Positions 12,113 to 25,100 of a stretch of 64,000 bases of DNA are shown one piece after another. Source of the DNA: Eopsaltria australis (lineage: Eukaryota; Chordata; Aves; Passeriformes; Petroicidae). Under the pieces are notes generated by a model. The model ran no database searches, had not been told where the DNA came from, and was given only the letters and a program-made list of their open reading frames with translations. The DNA is taken from assembly GCA_034509425.1 (NCBI GenBank), contig JAVTVJ010001163.1, positions 400,228-464,227 of the forward strand, in the 5' to 3' direction. Position 1 is the first letter of the stretch, and the number at the start of each line of letters is the position of its first letter. Both the position numbers and the translations under genes were made by a program.

Positions 12113-15100
12113 AAAGTTAAGGCCTCCCATTTGTTTTGTTTCTCATTTTGTTGCTTTAAGCTTTCCTAAGCAATTTCTAGTTTGTGATTTTTATATTCTA
12201 ATCATATAATTCGATCTACTACTTTTCAGTAATATTGACACAATTGAATTTATGCTCATAAATGAGCAATTTATGAGCTCAAATTCTCAGTTTAAAAGCC
12301 AGTCTCTTGGCAGATATGTATAGGAGATGAAACGTGTTATTTTCATGTGTAATAGTGACCTAGTGCAACTCTTCTTGGCATTTTTATTCAGTGCTAAATG
12401 AGTTATTATTTTTTCTCTTTTATGTTTAGTTTAGTGCAGGTTGACTCAGTCAACTGGGTGGTCATCTTGAAGGTTTTCTCCTTTCCACTTCAATAAAGCT
12501 TATTCAAACTTATATGCTACTCTCTTATAAAAAAAAATGGGTCAGTTACCTAAGTTTCTGTCTTATTCTATTCACTGATAAATGTTTGCAATCTGAATTT
12601 TCAGGGAGTGAAGATTTCAGGACACAGTTCTTCCAAGCTAAGAGGAAAACTCATTCGTTAATTTCAGTAAGATTCAATTTCTTTTTGTTACATCTGTAGA
12701 TAAGTTCTTACTGCACCTGTTCCTTTGTGGTATCACAAAGAGTTAGACAGGATGTACCTTGTTTAACACAAAAGGAGAGCATCATTAGGGATTCCATGGT
12801 CAGCTCCAGATTTTAAATAACAGAAATATCATTTGTATTTATACTCTGTTCCCTTGATCAAAATTTCAATTTAGAACAGTTAAGAGCAGAGCTGTCAGCA
12901 AAGATGGAGACATTTATTATCTGTTCAGGGATCCCTTACATTTTACAGAAGCAATCTCAGTGATATTCATTACTTAGTCTGTAACTATCATTGACTTTAT
13001 TGTTTACATGTATAGGTTGGGTGTGAATCAATGTAATCACCCTAGTTATTACTGAAATCCAGGGTACATTCTTCTCAAGACATTACTTTTCAGCCTTGGA
13101 TCAATATCGACTTCTCTAGGACTAAATCCAGGAAGCTGCATGACCCCCCCATACTAATCTGTGGATCATGACAGTGAGTCTGACAAGACATGTCTTTACA
13201 GACCTTTCTGAGTGAGAAACAGCTTTCAACAATTATGATGCCTCAGTGAAATTCTTCCATTTAAAAGGAAGAGATCACTTGTCACTTCCTGTTCCATTTA
13301 GGCTCCTATTATTTCCAATATTTTAAAACTGAGAAAAGCAGTGATTTGGTTTTGTAGCTGTATGGGCTTTTTCTCACTTTTTCTTTTTGTTCCCCACTCC
13401 CTCCCTATACCCCCAAGTTTTATTCCCATACCTCCTGAGAAGTTAGGAAACTGAAATACCTGTTCAAGATCTCTTTGTAGGTAAAGCTCCTTTCTTAATT
13501 TTGATATGAAAAGATAAAAAGTCCAACCTGTAAGTGAACTCAGGCACCTTATTTCAAACTGCCAGCTGAAAACTCCGTTCCATGTTCTAAGACTGAACGA
13601 GACTAAAATTTTGTAGGCATCGCCCATTTTATACTGTGTTTCTGTAAGCATATAAAGTCACATCTTTTTCACATCTGCAACTATCCTAGTCTTGAATATT
13701 CTGAGGAGCCCTACACTCAGTTCATGGCCAAGAAACACATTAAAATCTTCCTCAGTCCCAAAAGGCTTGTTACACGTAGAATACTGTGCAAATGCTTACA
13801 CCACCTGTGTAGCACCACAGTTGCTGATGGAATACCATTCTAATTTAATTTATCATGCAAACTAGATGGAATCTAAGAAATAAAGTAAGGGGTTTGGATC
13901 TCCTTGAATAAGGTGTTACATTCCTTGTATCTTCTATTAAATCTGACACTTGGAAGTCAGCAGTGCTATTAAATGTATTTTGAAAATCTCTCAGATGGTA
14001 AGAAGTCTAAATATATCCCAAGTTGAAATAAGGGGACTTCAGTTTGAAGAAAATTCAAATGAAAATAGAATGATATTGCTCCCCAAGAGTTACGTTTCAG
14101 TGCCATTATTTTGTCTACTTGATTTCTGTTGTACCATTTAAGCTGTTTAAGGCAACACATTACTTTATTTACAATGCTTCACTACAATATTTATTGTTCT
14201 AATCAAATCTGCAGCTGGTTTTCTTAAATAGAGATTCAGTACTGGCTCCTTCATGAACAGCACTGAATCTCCTTAAATTTAAATATAGTGCTCAAGACAA
14301 TATGTTCATCAGAAAAAAAAAAACCTCAAACCAAAAAACCATTTTGTTCATTCTGTTTCCATTTTAAGGGATGTGTTTGATGCATGTTAATGTTGAGCTC
14401 TGTAATGTTTTCCCTTGAAATATCGTGTAGACTGTATTTAGCTAGAATATATGTCATAATGTTTTCTGATATTTTCAGATGAACTGAAGTGTATATCTGT
14501 TCTTAATCTATTCCCTCTGCTGAGGCAATGTGCATCTTCAGCAGCATATTTAACCAAATAGATTTTTTTTTTCCTTAGCAGATCAAACTGAGTTCTGCTG
14601 CAGGCACAGAACTTCCTATTTAAATGACAAATGTCTCTGCTTGCGGATTTGAAAACTCACTTATTGACTCTTTCATCTTGTGTAAACAAATAATCAGCCC
14701 ATCACCAGTATGGTGGGGAAAGTGGAAGAATTAAAAGGAAAAGGAATTTTTGGGAGTACTGCCAAATATTGCATTACTTGGAATAAAAAATAACTTCTTC
14801 ACTGTTAATGTCGCCATTATACAAAAAATAGTAGACAGCAATGCTGAGAAAGAACAAAGAAAAATCTACAAAGTTGCTCTAATACTTCTAAATACTAAAT
14901 ACTTCTTCACACTTAGAAAGCAGTGCAGTTTTGGGGATTTTTTTCTATAATGACAGCAGAGAAGTCCTGATTTTCAACAAAATATTTCAAGTTTCTTTTA
15001 CAAATAAATTTTGAGAATGCTATTTATTTTAAAAACTTCTAATTTAATCTTCAAGTGCCCAAAGAGTTTGAATATAACATCAATTTGTCACCCTTTGAAA

Positions 15101-18100
15101 AGTTTGAAGTTAACTTGTTTCAAAACGTTGTTTCATTGGTTTTTTTTTTTGTTTTGTTTTGCAAAAAGCATAAATATGTATCTGATGCATATATAAAACT
15201 TATATGTGATATATATATATATATATTTTTATATATATAAAGGTAATGGATATAAGACGTCTCATATACTTTGCTGCTCCTCTTGTTTTGTTTGCTTTCT
15301 TAGCAGACTGTCACAAGAAAAATGAAAAATCAATGGTTCCTAAAGAAAATTATATCTGAGTGTTCTTTTTTTCACATAATGATGCTTTGAAATGTGAACA
15401 GCTTCACAGGGTAAATAAAAGCAGTGGAGTTGCTCAAGGGATAAGGTGCTAGCCACTATAGGTAAAGCAGTTTTGGGGTGAGATAAATCCGTACAGAAGA
15501 AAACATATACTGCAGGATTTAGACCTAATCTGCAGCTGCTATGCTTACAAAATCATCTGCCTACATTGAAGAAAAAGCATTTCTTTGTTAGATCCTTGCA
15601 ATGGCATTGCTAAGTATTGATTTTGGATCTGGACAAGTAAGATGCTCCTTCTCAAAGTAGGATTTGTTCTTTTCTTACAAATACCTTATGCCTCCCCTAA
15701 ATTAAAAGAGGACACTTCATGGGAGCAGATGGAAATGACATGTTACACTAAAGTCTCTGAGAACAACATTCAGTGAAATTGCTGTTCTGGATTCAGCTAT
15801 TCCAGCTCTATAAAACAGGACAGATTTGCAGTCATAGATTATCTTTGTGCCTGTCTGATATTAAAATCTACATTCTTCATACTTAAAGTTTACATATACA
15901 AACATAAAGTCTTAAAAATGTAAATCTTCTTTCCCAACTAGACTGTTTTGCCATGGAGACAGTAGGTTAACAGAATGGATGCTTGCCATAAATTAATGAA
16001 ATTTTAATGAATAAAAATCAGTGATATGAAGTAATTTATTTACAGTGCACTGGAAAACAAACATAGAAGAAAGTAAATAACATTTTTACTCCAAATTTTA
16101 TAGTAAATAATTTTTCAAGCTAGGAGGCAGCAATTTTTTAATGTTAGATACTATTGCTCCATCTATATTGGTGATTTTTTTTCCTGTGTATGAATCACTT
16201 AGGGCAAGCCACCTTCATTTTTAAACACTATAGAGAGCTGCAAACTCATACTCCAGGTGAGTAATATAAAACTCATAGAGCAAAAATTTCACAGGAACAT
16301 AAGAAATTAACATTTTTAATCAATCTGGAGGATGAAAATATATGTACATAGAAGATCTGCAAGCATTTATCTAAAGAGTAATTAAATTAATACTGTCAGA
16401 ATATACGGTGTTGTATCTCTTTTCATCTCTTCATTTAAAAGTAGAATTTGAGTTTTACTTCATCAGTAATGTATATTAATTAGAGTAAGTGTTGGAACAA
16501 TCTCATACAGACATATGTAACAAGGACATTTTACTTCTAGTTGCAAAAGATCTTCACATATTCCCCCCAATAACTTTTTCATTCACTAAAGAAACTTCTC
16601 AAATCCTCAACATTAATTATCTTTTGCATTTTCTTTCCTAAGCCTAATAGTGATTTTGCTCAATATTTACAAATCAATTTCTGCTTCTATTGGACCTTAG
16701 TATGGAGTGATACAGGGACAAAGATGAGAAGAAAAACAGAGAAAAAAAACATATTATTATTTATTGCAACTAAAAAGAAATGTAGAATCATAACAAACGA
16801 AATTAACTGAATAAAATCATATTGTGTCTCTAAATGGTCTCAAATAATGTTGTACTTGCATCTTTAGATTCAACAGGGATTTTTTCCCTCTTTCAGTGAG
16901 AAAAATTAGTTAACTCAAGGGAAAAGCAAATAAAATAAATTAATGATAAAATATAACCCATGGGGGAATTTTTCCGTCAGATGAACTGATATAAAATCGC
17001 TATCTCATTAGCTTCTTTCTTTACACCATATTTATCTTGGGATAGTTAGAGTAATATTTAGCCCATAAGACCTGTTACAGCAATGTAGCTCAATTGATTG
17101 AAATGGGAATGATCTATCATGCTAGAATAAATTAGATCTGGAATATAGTCTTGGTTTTCAGTCTTCTGTAGATACTCCTCACAACGCATAAGAGGCTTGA
17201 AAGAAAGTTATTTTGATGTGTTTTGTAGTTTCTGAAAAAAACCACACTTAAATCAACCTGAACAGTTTTGCCCACAGTCATCCACAGTCATGACTATCAT
17301 ATCAGGGAGCCACCACCTCAGTTTAAAATTCATTCATTATTTATTAAACTGTTATCTTTCTTTCCTCTGTTTGCTGGGTGAGGAAGCTAGTCAAAACTCA
17401 CAGATTTTGCCATGACTCAAGGACTTCTGGATAGAAAGTAATCTAAATCATTGGAATGTTAGAAGCCAAAAGTTGGACAGCTCACATATCATTTCACACA
17501 GGATGGAACCTATCTCCCTCTGAATCACATGGTTTATTATATATATGACAGGTCAAATCTTCAGTTTATTCAGACAACCAGATCATTAATGTGGAACTTC
17601 AAAAAAGTACAAGCATCAGCTAATTTCAGCAAGCATTTTTCTTCAAGAGGACCTTTCAACATGATGTTCCTCTAATGATTGTGAATACATTTTAATCAGG
17701 AAGGCTCTCCTTATAAATCTCAATTAGATGGCTTGTACGATTGAAGACTACTCATGCAAGTATCTACCAGGTTCCAAAGCATGGGGTGGAATTTGAAGTG
17801 TAGAACAAATAAATGCATATTGTTCACTAAGTGTTCAATATGTGTATTCTAACAGTTTATTCTTGATCTTGCTTTTAAATAAATAAAATTTAAACCTGGA
17901 GAAGGATTTTTAATTTTATGTCCTGGCCTAGTCAGTCCATCAGTCACCAGGCACAATTTGCATATTGTATGCCTGCTTGAATAAACTGTGCATTAGTCAT
18001 ATTAATTTTTCATGGGAATTTTGGCCATAAGTAAGAATGACAAGCTGCAGTGAAAACAAAGAAAGAAATGGCTGAAAATGAAGATTTTTGTTTACCATTT

Positions 18101-19199
18101 CCTTTACTGCAGAACTGAAAGTATTCTGCATGAATAAAAAGTACCTAATGCATTCAGACTCTGAAAACTGTGCTGCTGTATAGTAATCCATAGAATAGAA
18201 TGGAATTTCTGTGTGAGAATTTAGGAAGAATTAAGTGCCTCACTTACTCCCCTACACTTCTTCATAAATAATTTGCCTTAAGGTAAATACCTAGTTTGAA
18301 ATCATATTGAGAACTGAAGTTACAGTTTCCTCAGCAGCTTTCTACAATGAAAAAGGTAGTTTGAGAAGGCTGCAAAAGTTGGATGGATCAAAATGTTTCT
18401 GGCATCACTACTACATTATTTTAACAAGAGCTCAGAGAAATTATAGTGTGCTATTAAAAGTTCTTTACCATTGTTTACTATTCCACTGTGCTGCCAGTAG
18501 TATTAACATTACTATGATAGTAGTATGACCCCTCTCAGTGCATCTTTTGTCTTGATGAGCTTGATATGTCTGTATGCATATTTGATATGTGTACAATCAA
18601 CCTAAAATGTACAAATTTAATAATTTCTACAATGTGCAGGGCTCACAGGATATTATGGAGGATTTTGTTGCACCTTGGTAGTAGAAGTGAAATCATTGGA
18701 AACCTCAGAACGGTAGGTCGTAATCATAATATATAACTGAATATTAAACTGAATTTGAGGCTAAAATATGGTGGTTTCCCTACAGTAATTTCCTGATCAC
18801 AAAGAGAGAAGAACAACTAGTCCATCATTCTGAAAAAACCATCAAGAGAGAACTTTAAGAAAGGTTGCCTTCTAAAAACCCAATGATCTACAAGTGGAAG
18901 AATCACTCTTTGGCTGCTGCTGAATATTAGAAATATTAAATTCTCTGTTTCTAACAATTCCAAAGATTAGTTTATTTGTTACCAAAAGCCAGGCTGTGTT
19001 TTGCCTTTTTGGATCTGTTCCAAATGAGTGTCGAAGATTGGTTAAAAAATCAAGGGTATGAGCAAAAATAGATCTAATATTAAGTGACAGCAAGACAAAT
19101 TTCATTGGCAAGATTCACTCAACTACTTACAAGACAGTCAAGGAACGCCAAGGAAAAACAAGCAACAATGACACCAAACAAAATCCAGGCAATCAAAAC
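12113..19199. other. AT-rich non-coding stretch, no gene seen
   Basis: Seven kilobases without a recognised gene or transposon. It holds a poly(A) run at about 14313, a T-rich run near 15140 and a (TA)n repeat at 15209-15239. The 117-codon minus frame at 13298-13651 has no similarity I recognise and no exon-like boundaries, so I treat it as chance. Confidence 0.65.
15209..15239. repeat. (TA)n microsatellite
   Basis: AT dinucleotides interrupted by a five-T run in the middle. Able to form a cruciform. Confidence 0.9.
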
Positions 19200-19224
19200 A
19201 GAAATAAACTGAGAACTATTTAGG

Positions 19225-19255
19225 GGTGTACGTGTGTGCGTGTCTGTGTGTGTTC
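19225..19255. repeat. Imperfect (GT)n repeat
   Basis: GTGTACGTGTGTGCGTGTCTGTGTGTGT. Short imperfect dinucleotide repeat. Confidence 0.85.
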
Positions 19256-19319
19256 AAGTGTATGAGACAAAAGGACAGTGAGGGCAAGGATAAAAAGGAA
19301 TATGGCCTAAAAGTTTAAT

Positions 19320-19510
19320 AATACTCAAACTCAAAAGTATTTTAGCGAACACCTTAAACCTAATAAATCAACAAATGAACAAAACTTAACTTATACCTAA
19401 CTTCTACCTTAATTTATAATTTAACTATAATCATTTAACAGACAAACAACAAAATAGTATTTAACTAAACTTATAACTTTATACTTATACTTTATACTTA
19501 CACTTTTCAA
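19320..19510. repeat. AT-rich degenerate short-unit repeat (ACTTATA-like)
   Basis: Many near-copies of short words such as AACTTATA, ACTTTATA, CTTATACTT and TTTAACTA, densest at 19455-19505, with almost no G on the plus strand. It lies directly on the sense-3' side of the probable minus-strand LTR at 19690-20150. It may therefore be decayed internal retroelement sequence rather than an independent satellite. The unit length is not constant enough to call a clean tandem array. Confidence 0.45.
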
Positions 19511-19689
19511 TAAGGAGAAAACTTAAGTCACAAGCTTACTTAGAGGCCTAACTCACTTAGATACATAAGGTTCTTTAACATCTAAGAGAGCAGCATTTCT
19601 CCAAAATTTGCTGTAGCATATGCGCATGTGCATGCACAGAGACATAAAGAGTCAGTGTAAAAAAGGTACCTGTGAAAAATTCCCCTGAA

Positions 19690-20150
19690 AGTCAGTGAAA
19701 TACTCACTTTGGGTGCTGTTGCATTTCCCAACAGGCGAAGGGCAGGGCCTTGAGGAATGAGGGTATCAGCCCAGGACTCGTCATTGCTCGATGATCCTCC
19801 AAGTATAGCAAATGTGTGAGTTTGGTGCCTCTGAGAGGTGTTCGTCTGGTCGCAGCCCACTGTGGTCCAGCAGAGCTCCAAGAGCCCCATTCTGGACTGC
19901 TGTTTATCATTCCTATATACACAAGAGAGGCTTTAGTCATAACATTGTTTCATCCTGGCCACAGTTTGGGTTGGCACTTTCTTTGAAAGTGTGAGACCAG
20001 GAAAGTTATGCCATTTAGGCAAGGAAAATATTTTCCAAGGCTGTTCCTAAGGAAAACAGGAGCTCCCGGGTCGGCAGTTCCTGGGAGCAGATAGTGTTTC
20101 TGATTAGCTCTGGATGATCTGAGCCCAGAAGCTGTTTGTCAAGGAACATT
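19690..20150 (-). mobile_element. Probable endogenous retrovirus LTR (or LTR-derived promoter/exon), minus orientation
   Basis: GC-richer block in AT-rich DNA. On the minus strand it has promoter-to-leader architecture: a TATATA box (19914-19919), then about 30 bases on a GATAAACAGCAG stretch, a GGGGCTCTTGGAGCTCTGCT block and a GGCTGCGACCAGACGAAC block, much like R/U5 sequences of bird retroviral LTRs. Further on, GTGAGT (19702-19707 on plus as ACTCAC) is a textbook splice-donor core. The right edge may be the TG at 20148 (sense TGTTCCTTG), but no target-site duplication could be matched, so both edges are approximate. The 102-codon (19582-19890) and 78-codon (19704-19940) minus frames run through this block and are not considered genes. 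An alternative reading is the first exon of a non-coding RNA. Confidence 0.5.
19914..19919 (-). promoter_or_regulatory. TATA box of the 19.7-20.15 kb LTR-like block
   Basis: TATATA on the minus strand in TGTGTATATAGG context, followed in sense by the probable R region. The expected transcription start would be near 19885-19890. Confidence 0.45.
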
Positions 20151-20951
20151 TTTCAGATTGTAGTGTGGCCTGGAAAGTGTGTGTGGGAAAGGAATGCACC
20201 ATCATGGGATCTTTTAGCATTGTTTATTACTATTTGTTATAACTAAAATACTTATTGCTCCCTTATTTGCTTATTTGTCTGTTTGCTTATTAAAGTCCTT
20301 GAGTGTGAAAAAAACGTTTAGCAACGTGATTTTGAATGCAGAATCACAAGTGACTTTAGCATATAATTATCTCCAATCGCTGTGGGCTCACCAGGTACAC
20401 TTGTTTTTTTCAAATACCTGGTGAGGCACTGACAAGTGTTTTCTTAGTTGAGTATTTGTTTTTTACCATCAATTCTATCAATGGTCAGTCATTTCAGCAT
20501 GACTGGCAGCACTGGAATTAGGGTTTGTTGTCTCTTGAGTGCTGATATTGTGCTTTTTGAGTCTCAATGTATTACTTGTGGTATCTGTTGTCTTGTTCCT
20601 TCCCTTTTCTTTTCTTTCTGTCTCTTTGACTGTCTTTCTTTGGAGCTGTTTCCATAACATGTATCACCATGATGTCTATGACCTTTACTGACATTAATGC
20701 ATTTTCATTTACTGAAAGACTTTCCTGAGCACAGTGAGTCATGTAATGTCATACTAGTAGCCACATAAGCGAGCGAGGGAGGTAATAAAAGATGTTGTGT
20801 AAATCCTGAATTTGCCCCACTGAAGCAGGACAGATTGAAATTCCAGTATGATGAATGTTCCTTATGCTTCTGTACAGTTGGGGTTTATATCTATGTGCCA
20901 AATAGCTTAAGTATTAAAAACGCTCACTTTTTCGACAGATCTTGTTTTGGG

Positions 20952-20979
20952 TTTTTTTTTTGTTTGTTTGTTTGTTTGC
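20952..20979. repeat. Poly(T) followed by (GTTT)n
   Basis: About ten T followed by four to five GTTT units. Simple repeat. Confidence 0.9.
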
Positions 20980-22110
20980 TTTCCAGGAGTTTATTGCCAA
21001 TTCCCTCTTCCTTACTTTTAACTGGAGGTATACTAACCAGTCATTTTGCAACACAGAGAGTTTACTGTGTTAGATGACTGTTCTCACAGTTCTGTATAAG
21101 AATTGTGAGATTCAGAAAAGCTGTTTTCTTTGCATATCTTTCCTTTTATTTCAGATGATTTTTCCAACAAGTATATGAATTGCTTTTAAGATAAGACTCT
21201 CACATTTTATTTTCTGGCTGGAAGAGAAAGCTTTAAAAATATACCCTGAAAGAAAACACATACAATTTTTTTTAAGTCATACTTACAATCTGTATGTCAG
21301 AAAATTAGTTTTGTTTTATTTTCCCTTCTTTTAAGTCTCACATGGCAATAAAGTGACCCAAATCTTCTGGAGGAGAATTGAAGGCAACATACAGAGAAAA
21401 AATCCAGTTCATATTGCAGTGTAATTGTCTCCTACCTTTCTGTGATTGCTTTGAGGGAGCTAGAGGCTTGAATTTTAAAGTCTTAGGTAAATCTCTTGTT
21501 ACATTCTCAGCATAGTATTAGCTCTCCTATCAGTCACTAACATTTACCCAGAATGTGTTACCAGTAAATAGAGGTTGTGAGAGCAGATTAAGAGTAATGA
21601 GAATTATTGTTATTAGTGAGCCAATGAAATATAATAGTTCCATAGACATTTAATGGCTTTTGTTTGCATTTAATTTTTCTAATAGAGTTATGTTCTTCAA
21701 TTTTAGGACATTACCACTTGTGGCAATGGACTTGACCAAAAAAACTTGAATAACAGAGAATGACACCCTTTAGGATACCTTGACATACTAGAATAATTTT
21801 CCTGCTTGTAAAATTTTATGTTCTAATACCCAGACACTGCTTTCTTCAGAGTATAACATTTTTTTAAAGAAGTTAATTATTTCAGTTTGTTTACATACTA
21901 GCAAATTAATTTTAGGGAGCAAATGTTACAAAACAGGAAATTAAAATAATTCTTATCTTAAAATGTTAACATTTAATTGACAAGAAGTTCTGGATACTTT
22001 TAAGAAACAAAAATCTACTCTGGCTTACCAAGGCTGGTTTTCTTAGTGAAGTGGGAAATATGGTCAAACTGCCAGTAGATTTCACAAGTTATGAGTAGAG
22101 AGGATCAGGT

Positions 22111-22123
<13 letters not shown>

Positions 22124-22141
<18 letters not shown>

Positions 22142-22142
22142 T
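22124..22142. repeat. Poly(T) tract, 19 bases
   Basis: Uninterrupted T run. No retroelement body is recognisable next to it. Confidence 0.9.
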
Positions 22143-25100
22143 GAAAGTAAACATTCTTTTTGTGTCTTGTCAGATGCAATTGGCCCTCACCATGGCTGCT
22201 ATAGCCCTCCGACATACATGGAAATGAGATGTACATGGAAACACTTTGCAGCAGTATCTGCATAAGAGCAATAAAGAAATAGAGTTTAATGATAGAAAGT
22301 GCTTAATTTCATCCTGATCCCTGAATTCAGAATGTTCAAAATTACAAGTATAGGTACAATACCTGCCCACTTGAAATTTAATTGGATACAGGATTCAAAG
22401 GAAATTCAGGAGCAAGTGAAAGAGGCGTGATAAATAAGCCTAGCAAAATCCTCACTAAGGCATACTGCTTGGGAGAGCTGTTAGATACTTTCTGCATTGT
22501 GATGTCCAGACAGGTGCAAAACTTTTCGCATGACCCTCCAGAAAAATTTGCTATTCCAAGGCTCACAGAAACAGGGAAACATAGGCCAAAAAGTTACAAA
22601 GTCCTTGGCCAGGTATTAGGCATTTTGCTGTTTTCCAATGAGCAACAAGTACATATTCTTCTGCTGTTCAACAATTAATAATTCAGTGTTCTTATTTTGT
22701 ATAATATTTTTTGCTTAAACCTCCACAGCATTGTGATGCCCCTTCATGGTATTATAAAAACAGGAAAAAGATTCTAATGAGATTTATAATATTCAGGTGG
22801 GAGTATGCACCCATTGTTCCTAGGGTAAGAGCTTCTCCTGGATTTGCTTTAAACATCTGTATCAGGATAGCTCTGTTCATTAAGGAAGCTGAGTGAAGAA
22901 CAGTCATTTGGCTAAAACTATTTGTACTGAACAAAACAGAGACAACCACCTTTGTTCAGGCTTAGGAACATGCTCATCTGGTAAGGATAATCCAATAGTT
23001 TGGCTTTGGAACAGGACTAATGTAAGAAGCTATCAAAGTGGAAGCGCATGTAGAACATTCAGAATTTAAAAATTAAATTAATTATAAAATTACTAGCTAT
23101 GTATACCTTTGACTTTCTTTAGTTTTCTGTTTCAATGATCATATGTACATTTTTCAAAATTCATGCAATAACCTTCTTTGTTAGTTTTTATGCCTTGAAT
23201 ATCCTTTCGTAATTATTGGCAGTCTTATAAGAAAAGCTCTTAAGTCTGTATGCCATTTTATTTATAAAAAATGCAAAGTCATGAGTTTAGACATTCAAAT
23301 ATACATTTGAAAGCTTATTTCTTTCATATAACAATATTAACTTAAATGCAATATTGATGTTCTCTGCATTTTAAATGTTTTGATCCTAGTTTCAGAGGTA
23401 TACTGCATATCTTAAAATTAGAAAAAGAATTCATGTATTCCTGAGATGCCTGTCAAAAACAGATTCAGTAAAAGAAAAGAAGAAAATTTACCAACTGGTT
23501 TGTGCAGCAATTCCTTTTGTGTTAGACTGATGAGATTTCTGAAGTAAGAAAGAGACAAAAAAGAGTCATGGGTCACTGGCATAACTTAGGATTTTTGTTT
23601 CAGCAATATCTTACACCCTGTTAGAATGTGATAATACAGATAACACTCTATATATTACCTCCCAAAATGCCATTCAGGCGTCAACAGCAAAGACTAAATT
23701 ATTATTTGATGAAATTCAATGTTGCAGGAATTCTTTGTGCATAAACATCACACATATTCTTTTTTCCAGGACATACTGGAATATGACAATACCAGAATTT
23801 CCAAGCATGTGAGTGTTTTTCTTCTATTCTCTAAAAAACCCAAATCTCATTTTTTATTGCAATATGTAATATTTTAATTATAGCAGCTTATAGACTAGTG
23901 AATAGAAATGTTACACTACACAAGTTTTTTTGAAAACCAGAAGCATCTAGTTCTTCAGAACATGAAATTAAAACATGTTTTTTAAGGATAGGCCTAAGTT
24001 TTTCCATAGAGGAAAATATATGCACTGATGGCAATTATTAAGGAATGATCTCAAAGGCTGTGATGAAGAGTATGTTTTAGACAATTCATTCACATCTTTC
24101 TTCCTGTGAGATAAACTAGCACATTTTAGAATGCTAAATAAATGATATAGCCATGAAATGTCTAAAACATCTTTCAGGAGAAAATCTTGTAATAAAACTG
24201 AGACAATAAAAGGAATCCAACAATCATGATGATAACTCTCAGCAGATGACAAACAATACTTTTAGAAATGATTATACAAAAAAGTATAAACTCTGGTTAA
24301 TATTTCAGAAAATATGTGCATGTGTTGAATCTGGAAATATTTAATAACTATGCTACATCTTCCACCTATGTTTTCCAACTAAAACAAAGTGTAGACTTCA
24401 ACTGTGTAGTTGCATCTGAAAATGGAAGTGGTTGGTTTTTATTATTACTTTGAGAGCAGACTGTCTATAGTAATGAACTCTGTAGCTTATAACCACTTAA
24501 TCTCTCTCACTCCCATATTGAAAGGTGGGAATAAAATTTTGCTTAAAACTTTTTGTTTAAGTGAAACTTAAATATGCAAATATTAATATAAAACTTATAG
24601 CTGAAGTCAGAAAGCTCACAGGTGATGTGAATAGATAGCTACACTTCTTAAATTTCTTTGGTATGCATAGATTTTTCTACCTCCTTTTTTAAACAAAAAA
24701 AGAAGCTGTGATATTATTTCATACAGAAGAAGTAAGTATTTTCAGCTCAAGATGACAGACATGTAGAACCTGCTAGTTTATATTCACTGGTGCTTCTCAT
24801 GACTTTTTTTTCTCTAACCTGCATGGACTCCATTTGTAGGTCATTCCTCATATTTCACTTTGTATTTAGAAGATAATCAAAGAAGATTATAGTGGAATCC
24901 ATAGAGGTGGATCCTCCACCCCGATGACTTGAATTTATTCAGGTGTAATTTTGTAGACACTGTTATGGCAGGACAGGGAGTCAGGTTCACTGATTCCTAT
25001 TTGGTTTCCATTAGAAACCATAAATCTTTCCTCAGTGCTAGAAAATCAGCCTAGGTATCTCCACATTCAGTTTCAATCCACTATCACATTTGCAAGTCAG

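Noticed and set aside
13298..13651. 117-codon minus-strand open frame
   Set aside because: No recognisable family, no convincing splice or start context, and chance frames of this size are expected among 64 kb in six frames.
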